Assembly (NCBI GenBank): GCA_016714815.1
Contig: JADKBZ010000002.1
Span: 496,001 to 560,000, forward strand
From: Holophagales bacterium
Lineage (GTDB): Bacteria; Acidobacteriota; Thermoanaerobaculia; UBA5066
Direction of reading: 5' to 3'
Length of the DNA: 64,000 nucleotides
A program made the position numbers and the translations under genes. Below are positions 9,108-17,422 of this stretch, piece by piece. Numbering within the stretch: position 1 is the stretch's first letter; each line of letters opens with the position of its first letter. Below the pieces are notes generated by a model. It was not told where the DNA came from. It saw nothing but the letters and a program-made list of their open reading frames with translations, and ran no database searches.

Positions 9108-10703
9108 ATGACCGAAGCACGACAGGACAAGTTCCCCACCGTCTTCTGGACCGCGAACGTCACCGAGCTCTTCGAACGGGCGGCCTACTACTCGATGGCG
9201 AGCTTCGTCGTCATCTACCTCGGCCAGCTCGGGCTGGGGGCGTACTGGCCCTCGAACCTCAACAGCGTCCTCTGGACGCTCGTCTACTTCCTCCCGATCC
9301 TCTCCGGCACCATCGCCGACCAGGTCGGGTTCCGAAAGTCGCTCCTCTTCGCCTTCGTCCTCCTCGCCGCGGGCTACATGCTCATGGGTTCGCCCGTCTG
9401 GTTCGGCGGGGCGAAGCTGGCGACGGTCGTCGGAAAGGAGTTCACCGCCTCCACGGGCCTCGTCGGCACCATCGTGGCGGGGATCCTCCTGATCGGCATC
9501 GGCGGATCGGTCATCAAGCCGTGCATCTCGGGGACCGTCCAGAAGACCGCGGGGACCCTCGCGACGCTTGGCTTCGCGATCTTCTACATGATCATCAACA
9601 TCGGGTCGCTCTTCGGCCGCGGCACCGCGTTCGTCGTGAGGACCCGCCCCGACGTCGTCCTGATCCTCGGCGTCGTCGCCGTCTGCGGCATCGCGGCCGC
9701 CCTCCTGACGCTCCTCGTCAAGTGGAACGTCCTGCACCGCGACGAGCCCGGGACGATCGCGAAGACGACCCTCGGCGCGTTCGCCATCATCGCCAGCGCC
9801 GTCGCCGGCATCTCCTGGGCCCTGCGCCTCCGCCCGGCGCCCGAGATGGCCGCCGGAGGCCCCGCCCTCTCGTACATCTTCGGCGTCGCCACCGCCGCGT
9901 CCATCGTCGCCTTCTTCGTCGTCCTCGTCTTCTACAAGGAGCCCGAGGTCGCCGCCAACGCTCCGGCCAAGCCGAAGCGCAGCCCGGGCCGGATCCTCCT
10001 CGACATGGTCCTGGTTCTGAAGAACCGCCGCTTCGCCCTCTTCCTCCTCGTCATCAGCGGCTTCTTCTTCCTCTACAACCAGGTCTACAACGTCATGCCG
10101 CTCTACGTGAAGCGGGTCGTCGAGACGAGCCCGGCGATGGACCTCTACACCGCCGCGAACCCCTTCGTCATCGTCGTCTTCCAGCTCCTCGTCACGAGCC
10201 TGTTCGGGAAGATGAAACCGGTGAAGTCGATGATCGTCGGCTGCGTGATCATCGGCGTCTCGATGGGGATCAACCTCTACCCGCTCTACGCGGACGGCGG
10301 CCTGCGCGCCCCCGTGGCCGACCTCCTTCCGATCGCCTCCATCTTCATCATCCTGACGGTCGGCCTCATCGCCTTCGGCGAGCTCTACACCTCGCCGAGG
10401 ATGTACGAGTACATCGGCGGCCTCGCGCCGAAGGGGCAGGAAGGGCTCTTCCTCGGCTACGCGAACCTTCCCCTCGCCATCGGCTCCCTCACAGGCGGCC
10501 CGGTCGGAGCCTGGATCTTCAACGACGTCATGGCGAAGGGGGCGACGACGAGAGCCGACGGCCTCCTCGACCTGAACCGCGCCGCCGCCACCCGCGGCTG
10601 GCTGCTGCTGATGGCCATCGGCTTCGTCTCGGCCGTCTCGATGTGGCTCTTCAACCGCTGGGTCGAGAAGCAGGAGGCGAAGGAGACGTTGAACGAGGCC
10701 TAG
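9108..10703 (+). CDS. POT/PTR2-family proton-coupled peptide transporter
   Basis: Inner-membrane major-facilitator protein of 531 residues that imports di- or tripeptides with protons. The proton-coupling motif ExxERxxYY is intact (E20, E23, R24, Y27, Y28 in TELFERAAYY), and the MFS loop motif GTIADQVGFRKSLL follows helix 2. About 14 hydrophobic segments are present, as in bacterial POT proteins. The frame stays open far upstream, but membrane sequence and family similarity begin at this ATG. It is monocistronic: a hairpin (10718-10746) follows the stop. The large C-terminal half (residues 290-520) keeps the usual family helices. Exact substrate range cannot be inferred. Confidence 0.92.
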   Translation: MTEARQDKFPTVFWTANVTELFERAAYYSMASFVVIYLGQLGLGAYWPSNLNSVLWTLVYFLPILSGTIADQVGFRKSLLFAFVLLAAGYMLMGSPVWFGGAKLATVVGKEFTASTGLVGTIVAGILLIGIGGSVIKPCISGTVQKTAGTLATLGFAIFYMIINIGSLFGRGTAFVVRTRPDVVLILGVVAVCGIAAALLTLLVKWNVLHRDEPGTIAKTTLGAFAIIASAVAGISWALRLRPAPEMAAGGPALSYIFGVATAASIVAFFVVLVFYKEPEVAANAPAKPKRSPGRILLDMVLVLKNRRFALFLLVISGFFFLYNQVYNVMPLYVKRVVETSPAMDLYTAANPFVIVVFQLLVTSLFGKMKPVKSMIVGCVIIGVSMGINLYPLYADGGLRAPVADLLPIASIFIILTVGLIAFGELYTSPRMYEYIGGLAPKGQEGLFLGYANLPLAIGSLTGGPVGAWIFNDVMAKGATTRADGLLDLNRAAATRGWLLLMAIGFVSAVSMWLFNRWVEKQEAKETLNEA

Positions 10704-10717
10704 GTACCGCTCCTCCG

Positions 10718-10746
10718 TAGCGCGGGCCGTCTCCCGGCCCGCGCTA
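10718..10746 (+). terminator. 12-bp perfect hairpin after the POT gene, merging into the next promoter
   Basis: TAGCGCGGGCCG (10718-10729) pairs perfectly with CGGCCCGCGCTA (10735-10746) around a 5-nt loop. There is no T-tract. The last bases of the right arm are also the first bases of the TAGGAT -10-like element of the next gene, so termination and initiation signals overlap. Confidence 0.55.
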
Positions 10747-10750
10747 GGAT
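10745..10750 (+). promoter_or_regulatory. -10-like element of leaderless type
   Basis: TAGGAT, 9 nt before the ATG at 10760; no Shine-Dalgarno sequence in the gap. Confidence 0.45.
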
Positions 10751-10759
10751 GGCGACCGT

Positions 10760-11599
10760 ATGCCGACGTTCGAAGCGGAAGCCGACCTCGCCTGCCGGCT
10801 CGCCTTCCAGGCGGGCGCGCTCATCCTTCGGCACCGCCGGTCGAACCTCGAGGTCGAGATGAAGCCCGGAAACGAGCCCGTGACGATTGCGGATCGCGAG
10901 GCCTCCCGGATCATCGTCGAGGGCCTGGCCGCAGCCTTTCCCGGCGACGCGATCGTCTCGGAGGAAGAGCCGGTCGACCTCGACCACCTGGCCAGCTCGG
11001 AAAGAGTCTGGTTCGTGGATCCGCTCGACGGGACGCGCGAGTTCGTCCGCGGCCTCGACAACTTCTCGGTGATGATCGGCCTCGCCTCGTACGGGCGGCC
11101 ACGGGCAGGAATCGTCTACCAGCCTTCGCGGGAACGGCTCTACGTCGCTGCCGCCGGTACGGCGACCGTGCGGATCGACCGCGGCGAACGGCGTGAGCTG
11201 CGGTGTTCATCGGTCAGCGATCCGACACGGGTTCGGCTCGTCGTCTCGGAAACCGACCGTCGTCCGGAGATCGACGGCCTCAAACGCCGGATGGGGATTC
11301 GCGACGAGACCGCATCCGGCTCGGTCGGACTGAAGCTCGGCCTCATCGCCGCTGGCGAACGCGACCTCTACGTCAACCCGACCGGCAACGCCAAGGCGTG
11401 GGATACGTGCGCGGGGACCGCGCTCCTCGAGTCGGCCGGCGGCCGCATCACGGACCTGGGCGGCAGAGATCTCTGCTATCGAGGCCCGGACCTATGGCAC
11501 CGAAGCGGCGTCGTCGCCTCGGCGAACGAACGGATTCACGAGGCCGCCCTGCGGGCGGTCGAGCCGCTCGAGCGCGCGAGGGCCCCTACCCGCTCCTGA
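10760..11599 (+). CDS. cysQ: Inositol-monophosphatase family, CysQ-like 3'(2'),5'-bisphosphate nucleotidase
   Basis: Magnesium-dependent phosphatase of 279 residues. All metal-site motifs are present: a SEEEP glutamate near residue 70, DPLDGTREF near 91-99 and the C-terminal WDTCAGTALLESAGG. The DPLDGTREFV form is typical of CysQ, which removes the 3'-phosphate from PAP made during sulfate assimilation, more than of SuhB. It could instead act on a sugar phosphate for the neighbouring glycan cluster. It overlaps the convergent methyltransferase by 14 nt at the 3' ends. The start is set by the TAGGAT element and by the homology beginning within the first ten residues. Confidence 0.85.
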   Translation: MPTFEAEADLACRLAFQAGALILRHRRSNLEVEMKPGNEPVTIADREASRIIVEGLAAAFPGDAIVSEEEPVDLDHLASSERVWFVDPLDGTREFVRGLDNFSVMIGLASYGRPRAGIVYQPSRERLYVAAAGTATVRIDRGERRELRCSSVSDPTRVRLVVSETDRRPEIDGLKRRMGIRDETASGSVGLKLGLIAAGERDLYVNPTGNAKAWDTCAGTALLESAGGRITDLGGRDLCYRGPDLWHRSGVVASANERIHEAALRAVEPLERARAPTRS

Positions 11600-12329
11600 G
11601 GCTCGAGAACGGGCGCCGCGCCGTGACGAGCGTGGGACGAACCGGGTAGAGCCACCTCGGGACCCTCAGCCAGGGCAGGCCGATCACGGGACGAATCCAC
11701 CTCGACAGCTCCGAGGCGGGTCGGACGTGCTCGACGCAGACCTCGCCGAAACCCGCGTCGCCGAGGGCCGACTCGTAGAAGCTCGAGGTGTGCATGACGA
11801 CGAGGGGAATGCGCGCCAGCGTGAGCCCCCACCGCACGGCGGGAGCGAGCGCTACCTCGACGGCGTATACCGCCCGGGGGACGCAGAACTCGCTGATCCA
11901 GACGCGCCCGCCGGGCCTGAGCATCCGAAAGACCCGGACGAGGATCCCTCGGACGTTCCTGCGCGCCGTGAGGGCGTTCCGGCCCGCGACGTGGTGAAGG
12001 ACGAGGGGAAGGACGACGTGATCGAACGTCCCGTCCGCGAAATCCGTCGTGCGCACGTCGCCCTGGACCAGCTCGAGCCCTTCCCTCGCGGACCTCTTCA
12101 GCATCTCCGCCGAAACGTCCAGGACCGTGAGCCGGTAGTCGGGAACCGACAGCCTGGCGGAATTCCAGAGCCCGCCGACGCTCAGGACCGAGCCGTGAAG
12201 CCCCTCCTCGATTCTCCCAGCGGTCACCTCGTGGAAGGGGCTCATCCCCCCGCGCGCCGAGTGGTAGCTCTCCGCGTGGCGGTCGAAGAACTCTCCCTCC
12301 GGCGAATCGAGCACGCAGAAAAGTACCAC
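11586..12329 (-). CDS. SAM-dependent methyltransferase (class I)
   Basis: Rossmann-fold methyltransferase, 247 residues from the GTG at 12327-12329, which follows GGAGG after only 3 nt. An ATG at 12371 in the same frame and a GTG at 12311 are alternatives. Motif I is divergent (SVLSVGGLWNSARL instead of the usual VLDxGxGxG), but LTVLDVSAEMLKRS, LVQGDVRTTDF, FDHVVLPLVLHHV and FRMLRPGGRVWISEF match motifs post-I to III. The C-terminal third is hydrophobic (VRWGLTLARIPLVVM), suggesting a membrane-lipid-like or polyprenyl-linked substrate. It sits at the edge of the glycan cluster, divergent from the GT-C glycosyltransferase. Substrate unknown. Confidence 0.8.
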   Translation of the reverse strand: MVLFCVLDSPEGEFFDRHAESYHSARGGMSPFHEVTAGRIEEGLHGSVLSVGGLWNSARLSVPDYRLTVLDVSAEMLKRSAREGLELVQGDVRTTDFADGTFDHVVLPLVLHHVAGRNALTARRNVRGILVRVFRMLRPGGRVWISEFCVPRAVYAVEVALAPAVRWGLTLARIPLVVMHTSSFYESALGDAGFGEVCVEHVRPASELSRWIRPVIGLPWLRVPRWLYPVRPTLVTARRPFSSLRSG

Positions 12330-12414
12330 GTACCTCCGTCGCCACGTGCTGTCGGGCCTCACGGTCCACACCGTCGAAAAGGTGCCGACGGGGTGCGCCG
12401 GCTCCGGTTCACGC

Positions 12415-12420
12415 TACGAT
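12415..12420 (+). promoter_or_regulatory. -10-like element of leaderless type
   Basis: TACGAT, exactly 10 nt before the ATG of the short leader frame at 12431. Confidence 0.45.
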
Positions 12421-12430
12421 CCGGCGCAGC

Positions 12431-12460
12431 ATGACGACCGCCGGAATCGAGAGGCCGTGA
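12431..12460 (+). CDS. Putative 9-residue leader peptide overlapping the glycosyltransferase start
   Basis: ATG at 12431 opens a frame MTTAGIERP ending in TGA at 12458-12460. That stop overlaps the GTG start of the glycosyltransferase (12457) in a GTGA junction, the same 4-nt overlap used between real operon genes here. A TACGAT element sits 10 nt before the ATG, the leaderless spacing of this window. The glycosyltransferase has only a weak GAGAGG before its GTG. The picture is of a leaderless mini-gene that delivers ribosomes to the GTG. This is inference from geometry; the peptide itself is unlikely to have a function. Confidence 0.35.
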   Translation: MTTAGIERP

Positions 12461-14160
12461 GCGCGCCGCGGGGTCCGGGGGGCCGATCGGTCGGGCGCGC
12501 CGCGACGCTGGTCCTCGTGGCGCTCGGCTCGACCCTGGTCCTTGCCGGCGTCATCTCGGCCCTCGCGATCTCCCATAACCGCTCCTTCCAGGTGGACGAG
12601 GTCGAGCACCTGCACGCCGCCTACAACATCGCGGACGGCCGGGCCCTATACAGGGATTTCTGGCAGTCCCACAACCCGCTCCTCCACCTGGTCCTGCGTC
12701 CCCTCGTGGACGTCGAAGACCCGGTCGGAACCTACCGCCGCGGCAGGGTGCTGATTGCGGCGTTGATGTTCTGCACGATCGGCCTGTCCGCGTGGACGGC
12801 GGGACGCCTCGGTGGCCCGGCCGCAGGCGTGATGGCCGCCGGTCTCCTGCTGTTCGAAACGACGTTCGTCGAAAGGGGGATCGAGGTCCGGCCGGACAAC
12901 CTCGTGGCGCTGACCGTCGCGGGCGCACTGGCTCTTCAGGTTTCGTCGATCCGGGAGTCGCGGCGCTTCTGTCTTCAGGGACTCCTCCTCGGCGTCGGAT
13001 TCCTCGCCACTTCCAAGGCGGCTGTCGTTACGGTGGCGTTCGGGGTCCTCTGGGTCGTGTCGGCGGTCCGCCGCCGGAAGCCGTTCCTTCTCGTCGGGCC
13101 GGTCGCCTCCTGGATGGTCCCGGTGCTCGTCGCCGCCGCGTTCCTCGCCGGGCTGGGGCTCCTCGACGACTGGTCCCGCTGGAACGTCAAACCCTACTTC
13201 CTGCACGTCAGCCGAAGCCTCCTTCCGGACCTTTCGTTCTCGCCCCGTCGCTTCCTCCTGGCGGATGCCGGCCGGAACGTCTTCTTCTACGCGTCCTCCC
13301 TGCTGGCGCTCGCGTACGTGACGGTCCTGACCGGCCGCCGGCGACCGGAGGCACGGCCCCTCTGGTTTCCGGCTGGCCTGGCGCTCACGTGCCTCGCATT
13401 CCTCTGGTTGAACCCCTTCCCGTTCCCCTACAACTTCGTCACGGTCCTGCCCACCCACGCCGTACTGGGCGGAACGATCTGCGGACTCGCCGTTAGCTGG
13501 TTCTCCGCCCGCACGAAATCCGGATCGGCCGCCACCTCGATCGTCGTCCTCTTCCTCGCCCTCGCCGCCCTGCCGACCGCGTCGCGGAGGTTCAGCAAGA
13601 GCCTCGAGGGGAACGCACACCAGTTCGCGACGCTCCGCGCCATCCAGCGGGTGACCGCCCCGGACGACCGCGTCTACGACGCCGCGGGAATGTACTTCCG
13701 GCCAGACGCGTACCCCGTCTACGCCATGACGGGCGTCGGGATCTCGAAGTACAGGCTCGGGCTCTTCCCTCCGATCATCCCGGCGCTCCTCGAGAACGAG
13801 GTGACGGCCTACATCTACAACTACCGCATCCGCCTGCTGCCGGACGCGGAAAAACGGTTCCTGGGCGAGCATTTCGTCCGGTACGACGGGGCGGTGATGG
13901 TCCTGGGGACCGTGGTGCGTGGACTCCAGCCGGGGATGCGGCTCTCGTTCCGCGTCCTGAAGGAAAAGCCGTTCCGGTACTCCGGTGACGGCCAGCTGCT
14001 CGTCGACGGCTTCCCCTTCGAGGCCGGGGTGCTCACGAGGGGAATCCACGTGCTGGGGGCGGCCCGCCCGATCGAGCTCGGGCTCCTCGGAATGGACGTT
14101 CCACCTCCCGCGGAAGGCGGCTCGTTCCCGGAGAGGCTGCTCTTCGAGCCCTTCGACTGA
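12457..14160 (+). CDS. GT-C membrane glycosyltransferase (GT39/ArnT-like)
   Basis: Integral-membrane sugar transferase using a polyprenyl-phosphate sugar donor, 567 residues. After helix 1 comes the acidic loop FQVDEVEHLHAAYNI (Asp-Glu pair near residue 47) and the segment DFWQSHNPLLH, typical of GT39/GT83 proteins. About ten hydrophobic helices fill residues 15-400; the last 160 residues form a soluble periplasmic domain. The GTG start is chosen because upstream residues are shadow-like and because it overlaps a short leader frame. It is the first gene of the plus-strand arm of the glycan cluster. Donor and acceptor are not deducible. Confidence 0.85.
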   Translation: MSAPRGPGGRSVGRAATLVLVALGSTLVLAGVISALAISHNRSFQVDEVEHLHAAYNIADGRALYRDFWQSHNPLLHLVLRPLVDVEDPVGTYRRGRVLIAALMFCTIGLSAWTAGRLGGPAAGVMAAGLLLFETTFVERGIEVRPDNLVALTVAGALALQVSSIRESRRFCLQGLLLGVGFLATSKAAVVTVAFGVLWVVSAVRRRKPFLLVGPVASWMVPVLVAAAFLAGLGLLDDWSRWNVKPYFLHVSRSLLPDLSFSPRRFLLADAGRNVFFYASSLLALAYVTVLTGRRRPEARPLWFPAGLALTCLAFLWLNPFPFPYNFVTVLPTHAVLGGTICGLAVSWFSARTKSGSAATSIVVLFLALAALPTASRRFSKSLEGNAHQFATLRAIQRVTAPDDRVYDAAGMYFRPDAYPVYAMTGVGISKYRLGLFPPIIPALLENEVTAYIYNYRIRLLPDAEKRFLGEHFVRYDGAVMVLGTVVRGLQPGMRLSFRVLKEKPFRYSGDGQLLVDGFPFEAGVLTRGIHVLGAARPIELGLLGMDVPPPAEGGSFPERLLFEPFD

Positions 14161-14254
14161 AGTGGGCGGCGTGAAGTTCCCGCCGGGCACCTCGTGGGCG
14201 ACGACCAGGGTTGCGGATTCTCCCGGGGGCCCGGGAGAGGGATCATCTCGGATC

Positions 14255-14884
14255 GTGAGCAGCCCGGGTCCCGGACCCGTCGCCGAACGACGGGCAGTCT
14301 TCCTCGACAGGGACGGCGTCCTCGTCGTCGATCGCGACTGGCTGACGCGACCAGACGAAGTCAGCGTGCTCCCCGGTGTTCCGGGGGCCCTTCTCGCACT
14401 CGCGTCGGCGGGGTTCGTCCTCGTCGTCGTTTCCAACCAGGCGGTCGTAGCGAGGGGCCTCGTCGACGAGAACGGGATCCGCGCCATCCACGAGCACCTC
14501 GACCGGGAGCTGGTCCGCCTCGGCGGCGTCGCGCCCTCAACCTACTACTTCTGTCCTCACCACCCCAGCGCGACGGTTCCGGAGTACCGCACCGCGTGCG
14601 ACTGCCGCAAACCGCGTCCCGGCCTCCTCCTCCGCGCAGCGAGCGAGCTCGGCATCGACCTCGGCCGGAGCTACCTCGTCGGCGACCGGATGACCGACGT
14701 CGCGGCCGGTTGGCGCGCCGGGTGCCGGACGATCCTCGTCCTGTCCGGCAGGCACCTCGCACCACCCTTCGAGACTCCCGACCCGCCCGATCCCGACCTG
14801 AGGCCCGACTGGGAAGCAGAAGACCTCCCGGCCGCCACCCGGATAATCCTCGGTGATGCGCATCCTCATCACGAGCCTCGGTAG
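14255..14884 (+). CDS. gmhB: D-glycero-D-manno-heptose-1,7-bisphosphate 7-phosphatase (GmhB)
   Basis: HAD-superfamily phosphatase, about 209 residues. Motif I is AVFLDRDGVLVVDRDWL, motif II is VSNQAVVARGLV, and the zinc-binding cluster of GmhB-type enzymes is intact (CPHHP followed by CDCRKPRPG). The aspartates of motif III (GDRMTDVAAG) are present. It dephosphorylates heptose 1,7-bisphosphate before nucleotide activation and fits with the HldE-like enzyme at 20637-22181. The start is uncertain: GTG 14255 gives a compact protein, while in-frame GTGs at 14162 and 14171 would add about 30 residues. The 3' end overlaps the ATP-grasp gene by 29 nt. Confidence 0.87.
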   Translation: MSSPGPGPVAERRAVFLDRDGVLVVDRDWLTRPDEVSVLPGVPGALLALASAGFVLVVVSNQAVVARGLVDENGIRAIHEHLDRELVRLGGVAPSTYYFCPHHPSATVPEYRTACDCRKPRPGLLLRAASELGIDLGRSYLVGDRMTDVAAGWRAGCRTILVLSGRHLAPPFETPDPPDPDLRPDWEAEDLPAATRIILGDAHPHHEPR

Positions 14885-15812
14885 CACCGCGGCGCAGGGC
14901 CTCGCCTGGGCGCTGCGGGTCGATTCCCGGCGAACGTGGCACGTCATCGGCGCGGACCTCCGCGAGGAGCCCCCGGGTCTCGACCTCGTCGACCGTGTCG
15001 AGCGGATCCCGGCCGGGGCAGACTCCTCGTACCCCGACGCGATCGCAGCCCTCGTCGCGCGACACTCCGTCCGAATAGTCGTGCCAGTCATGGAACCCGA
15101 GCTTGCGTCGCTTGCCGCAGAGCACGCCCGCCTTGCGGGCCTCGGCGCCATCCTTCTCGCGCCCGGTCCTGCCGCCGTCGAAGCGGCCGGGTCCAAGCGC
15201 CTTCTCCATCGGACCCTGACCGGGCTCGGCCTGACGGCGCCACCGGTCTCGCCCGCGGGGACCCTCCCCCGCTTCCCCGCATTCGTTCGCCCCGACCGCG
15301 GCACCGGAAGCCGGGGAGCCCTCCGCGTCGACGACGCGGATCAGCTGGAGGAGGCTCTTCGCGGCCGGACGGATCTCGTCGTCACTCCGTGGGTCGACGG
15401 GACCCCGTACAGCATCGACGGCTTCGCCTTCCCCGAAGGACGCCTCGTGCACGCCATCCGGCGCCGGAGGGACGAGGTGCGGGGCGGCCTGGTCGTCCGT
15501 TCGGAGGTCGTCCCCCTCCATCCCTATCGCGAGCGCGTCGAGCACCTCTGCCAGGGGCTCTCGATTCGAGGCTTTTTCAACCTTCAGGTCATCGAGGACC
15601 GTCGTGGGGACGCGTGGTTCCACGACCTGAACCCGCGCCTCGGAGGGGGTATGGCCCTTTCGTTTTCGGCCGGCCTCGACGCCCCGGGCTATCTCGAGGC
15701 CATCTCTCGCGGCGAGGAACCGCCCGCCGGAGGGAGCGAGGCCGTGGGGACGCGCCTGGTTCGGCGCTGGCACAACACGGTCCTCGCGCCCCGCACGGTC
15801 TCGCCGGGCTGA
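14856..15812 (+). CDS. ATP-grasp ligase (carbamoyl-phosphate-synthase-like fold)
   Basis: Predicted ATP-grasp carboxylate-amine ligase, 318 residues, starting MRILITSLGSTAAQG at ATG 14856 (a GTG precedes it directly). The N-terminal preATP-grasp domain has the nucleotide-like ILITSLGS loop; the lid and core follow with FVRPDRGTGSRG, the metal-binding WFHDLNPRLGGG and a C-terminal GTRLVRRW. Enzymes of this type in glycan clusters often make amide or amino-acid decorations on sugars. That role is inferred from location only. It overlaps gmhB by 29 nt, so the two are co-expressed. Confidence 0.82.
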   Translation: MRILITSLGSTAAQGLAWALRVDSRRTWHVIGADLREEPPGLDLVDRVERIPAGADSSYPDAIAALVARHSVRIVVPVMEPELASLAAEHARLAGLGAILLAPGPAAVEAAGSKRLLHRTLTGLGLTAPPVSPAGTLPRFPAFVRPDRGTGSRGALRVDDADQLEEALRGRTDLVVTPWVDGTPYSIDGFAFPEGRLVHAIRRRRDEVRGGLVVRSEVVPLHPYRERVEHLCQGLSIRGFFNLQVIEDRRGDAWFHDLNPRLGGGMALSFSAGLDAPGYLEAISRGEEPPAGGSEAVGTRLVRRWHNTVLAPRTVSPG

Positions 15813-15838
15813 GATACCCTCTTCCCCCGACGACGGCC

Positions 15839-16555
15839 ATGGAGCACACGAGAGAGAACTATCAGCGCAAGGCGGCTCCGCTCGCGCTCGTCCGGAGAAT
15901 CCTGCGGAGCCAGCAGTCCCGGCTCTACGGCCGCTACGCGGAAGCCTTTCCTCCACGTCCCGGCGAGCGCGTGCTGGACCTCGGAGTCACGGGGTCCGTC
16001 CGCGACCGCTCCGGGTACTTTTTCGAGTCGTGCTACCCGTACCCGGCCAACCTCACGGCCGCCGGGATCGAGACCTCCGAGGGGTTCGAGTCCTGCTTCC
16101 CGGGGATCCCGTTCGTTCGGCTCAGCCGGGATGGACGCCTGCCCTTCGCGGACGGCGAGTTCGACGTCGTCTTCTGCAACGCCGTCATCGAGCACGTGGG
16201 CAGCCGGGCCCGGCAGCGGGAGTTTCTCGCCGAGGTGCTGCGCATCGGCCGTGCGTCGTTCGTGACGACGCCCAACCGCTGGTACCCGGTCGAGCTCCAC
16301 ACCGTCCTGCCGCTCCTGCACTACCTCCCGACGCCGGCCTACCGGGCGGTCTACCGTCGGCTCGGATTCGAGTTCTTCGCCTCCGAGGAGCACCTGAACC
16401 TTCTGACCGAAACGGAGCTGCGCGCCCTCGCCCCCGTTTCTTCGGAGTTCGAGGTCCTGAGGCACCGCTTCCTCGGGCTGACGTCGAACCTTCTCTTCGT
16501 CTCTCCGCGCCGGGAGGCCGCGAAGGCAGACGGAGAGCGCCGGCCCTCCGCTTAG
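15839..16555 (+). CDS. SAM-dependent methyltransferase (class I)
   Basis: Methyltransferase of 238 residues. Motif I reads RVLDLGVTGSVRDRSGYFFE, followed by the acidic LPFADGEFDVVFCNAVIEHV, which matches the Methyltransf_11 pattern, and SFVTTPNRWYPVELH. The product probably modifies a sugar or lipid-linked intermediate in the surrounding cluster. It starts 26 nt after the ATP-grasp gene stop; no strong ribosome site is visible. The substrate is unknown. Confidence 0.85.
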   Translation: MEHTRENYQRKAAPLALVRRILRSQQSRLYGRYAEAFPPRPGERVLDLGVTGSVRDRSGYFFESCYPYPANLTAAGIETSEGFESCFPGIPFVRLSRDGRLPFADGEFDVVFCNAVIEHVGSRARQREFLAEVLRIGRASFVTTPNRWYPVELHTVLPLLHYLPTPAYRAVYRRLGFEFFASEEHLNLLTETELRALAPVSSEFEVLRHRFLGLTSNLLFVSPRREAAKADGERRPSA

Positions 16556-16612
16556 ACTTGACCGGCCTGGGAACGCGCGGCGACACGTCGGGCAGGACGG
16601 AGGGCGACTTCG

Positions 16613-17385
16613 ATGACGGAGAAAGAGAGCCCTGCCGACGTGGCATCGCTGGCGAACGAGATCGCCAGGGATGATCGCCTTCTGCGCTACAGCCTCCCCT
16701 GGAGCGGCGAAGAGCTCCGGTCGTGGCGGCTGTTCCGTGCCGGCTGAATCTCCAGCTGACCCTCGGCGGCAATCACCGGTGTAGCGAGGAGACGGGAGAG
16801 AAGGTCCGGAGCAGCCTTCGGTGGCCCGCCCTGGCCGCGGCCGAGCTTGGAGTCGCGTTCGCCCCGCGAGTCGCCACCGTGCTCACGACGTTCAACGCGG
16901 CGGCGCTCGAGCGCGTGCTCGAGTTCTGCGGGGAGATCGGCGCGGCGCTGTACCCGGAGCTGCCGGACTCGAGCCTGCCGATCTTCGCCGACACCTCCAT
17001 CGAGCAGGCAGGCCGGATCGAGGAGGTGGACGTCCAGGAGCTGGTCCGCGCTCTCTACCGCCGGATCGAGGCCGGGCGCCCGGTTTCGCTCTGGAAGCGC
17101 AACGTTCCCTTCGTCGAGAGATACCTGGCCCGGAAGCCGATCGAGTCGCCCTGTCCGATGGCATTCGAGGATGTCTACGTCGGGGCGACGGGCAACGTCT
17201 ACGCGGGATGCCGGGTCCTCGAGCCGGTAGGAAACGTTCGAACCGCCTCGATCGCGGAGATCTGCGGGAGCGAGACCTACCGGACGCGGTCCCGGCAGGT
17301 GTTCCGGCGCGAATGTCCCCGGTGCTCCTGCGGATATCGGCAAATGTCGGCCTACTACATTCCCTACATCCTCCAGGGGGGCTGA
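16613..17385 (+). pseudogene. Radical SAM/SPASM protein remnant, frameshifted and internally deleted
   Basis: Two frames give one degraded radical SAM protein. The first (ATG 16613 to TGA 16747) ends SWRLFRAG; one added base near 16738-16744 would join it to the second frame, RLNLQLTLGGNHRC, which resembles the start of a radical SAM domain. However, the CxxxCxxC cluster is ruined (only one Cys survives) and the text jumps at once to the late barrel (FAPRVATVLTTFNAAALERV). Roughly 100 residues therefore appear to be missing. The C-terminal SPASM-like part looks intact: CPMAF, GNVYAGC, GNVRTASIAEIC and ECPRCSCGY. It lies between two methyltransferase genes of the glycan cluster. A purely sequencing cause is unlikely given the missing core. 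Confidence 0.6.
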
Positions 17386-17409
17386 AGAGGCCGCCGCCCG
17401 GCCGCGTGC

Positions 17410-17415
17410 TACCCT
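17410..17415 (+). promoter_or_regulatory. -10-like element of leaderless type
   Basis: TACCCT, 7 nt before the ATG of the methyltransferase-kinase gene; no ribosome site between them. Confidence 0.35.
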
Positions 17416-17422
17416 TTCCGGG

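Noticed and set aside
14900..14960. TpsiC-like GGTCGATTCCC as part of a tRNA
   Set aside because: It lies inside the ATP-grasp coding sequence and no acceptor or anticodon stem can be built around it.
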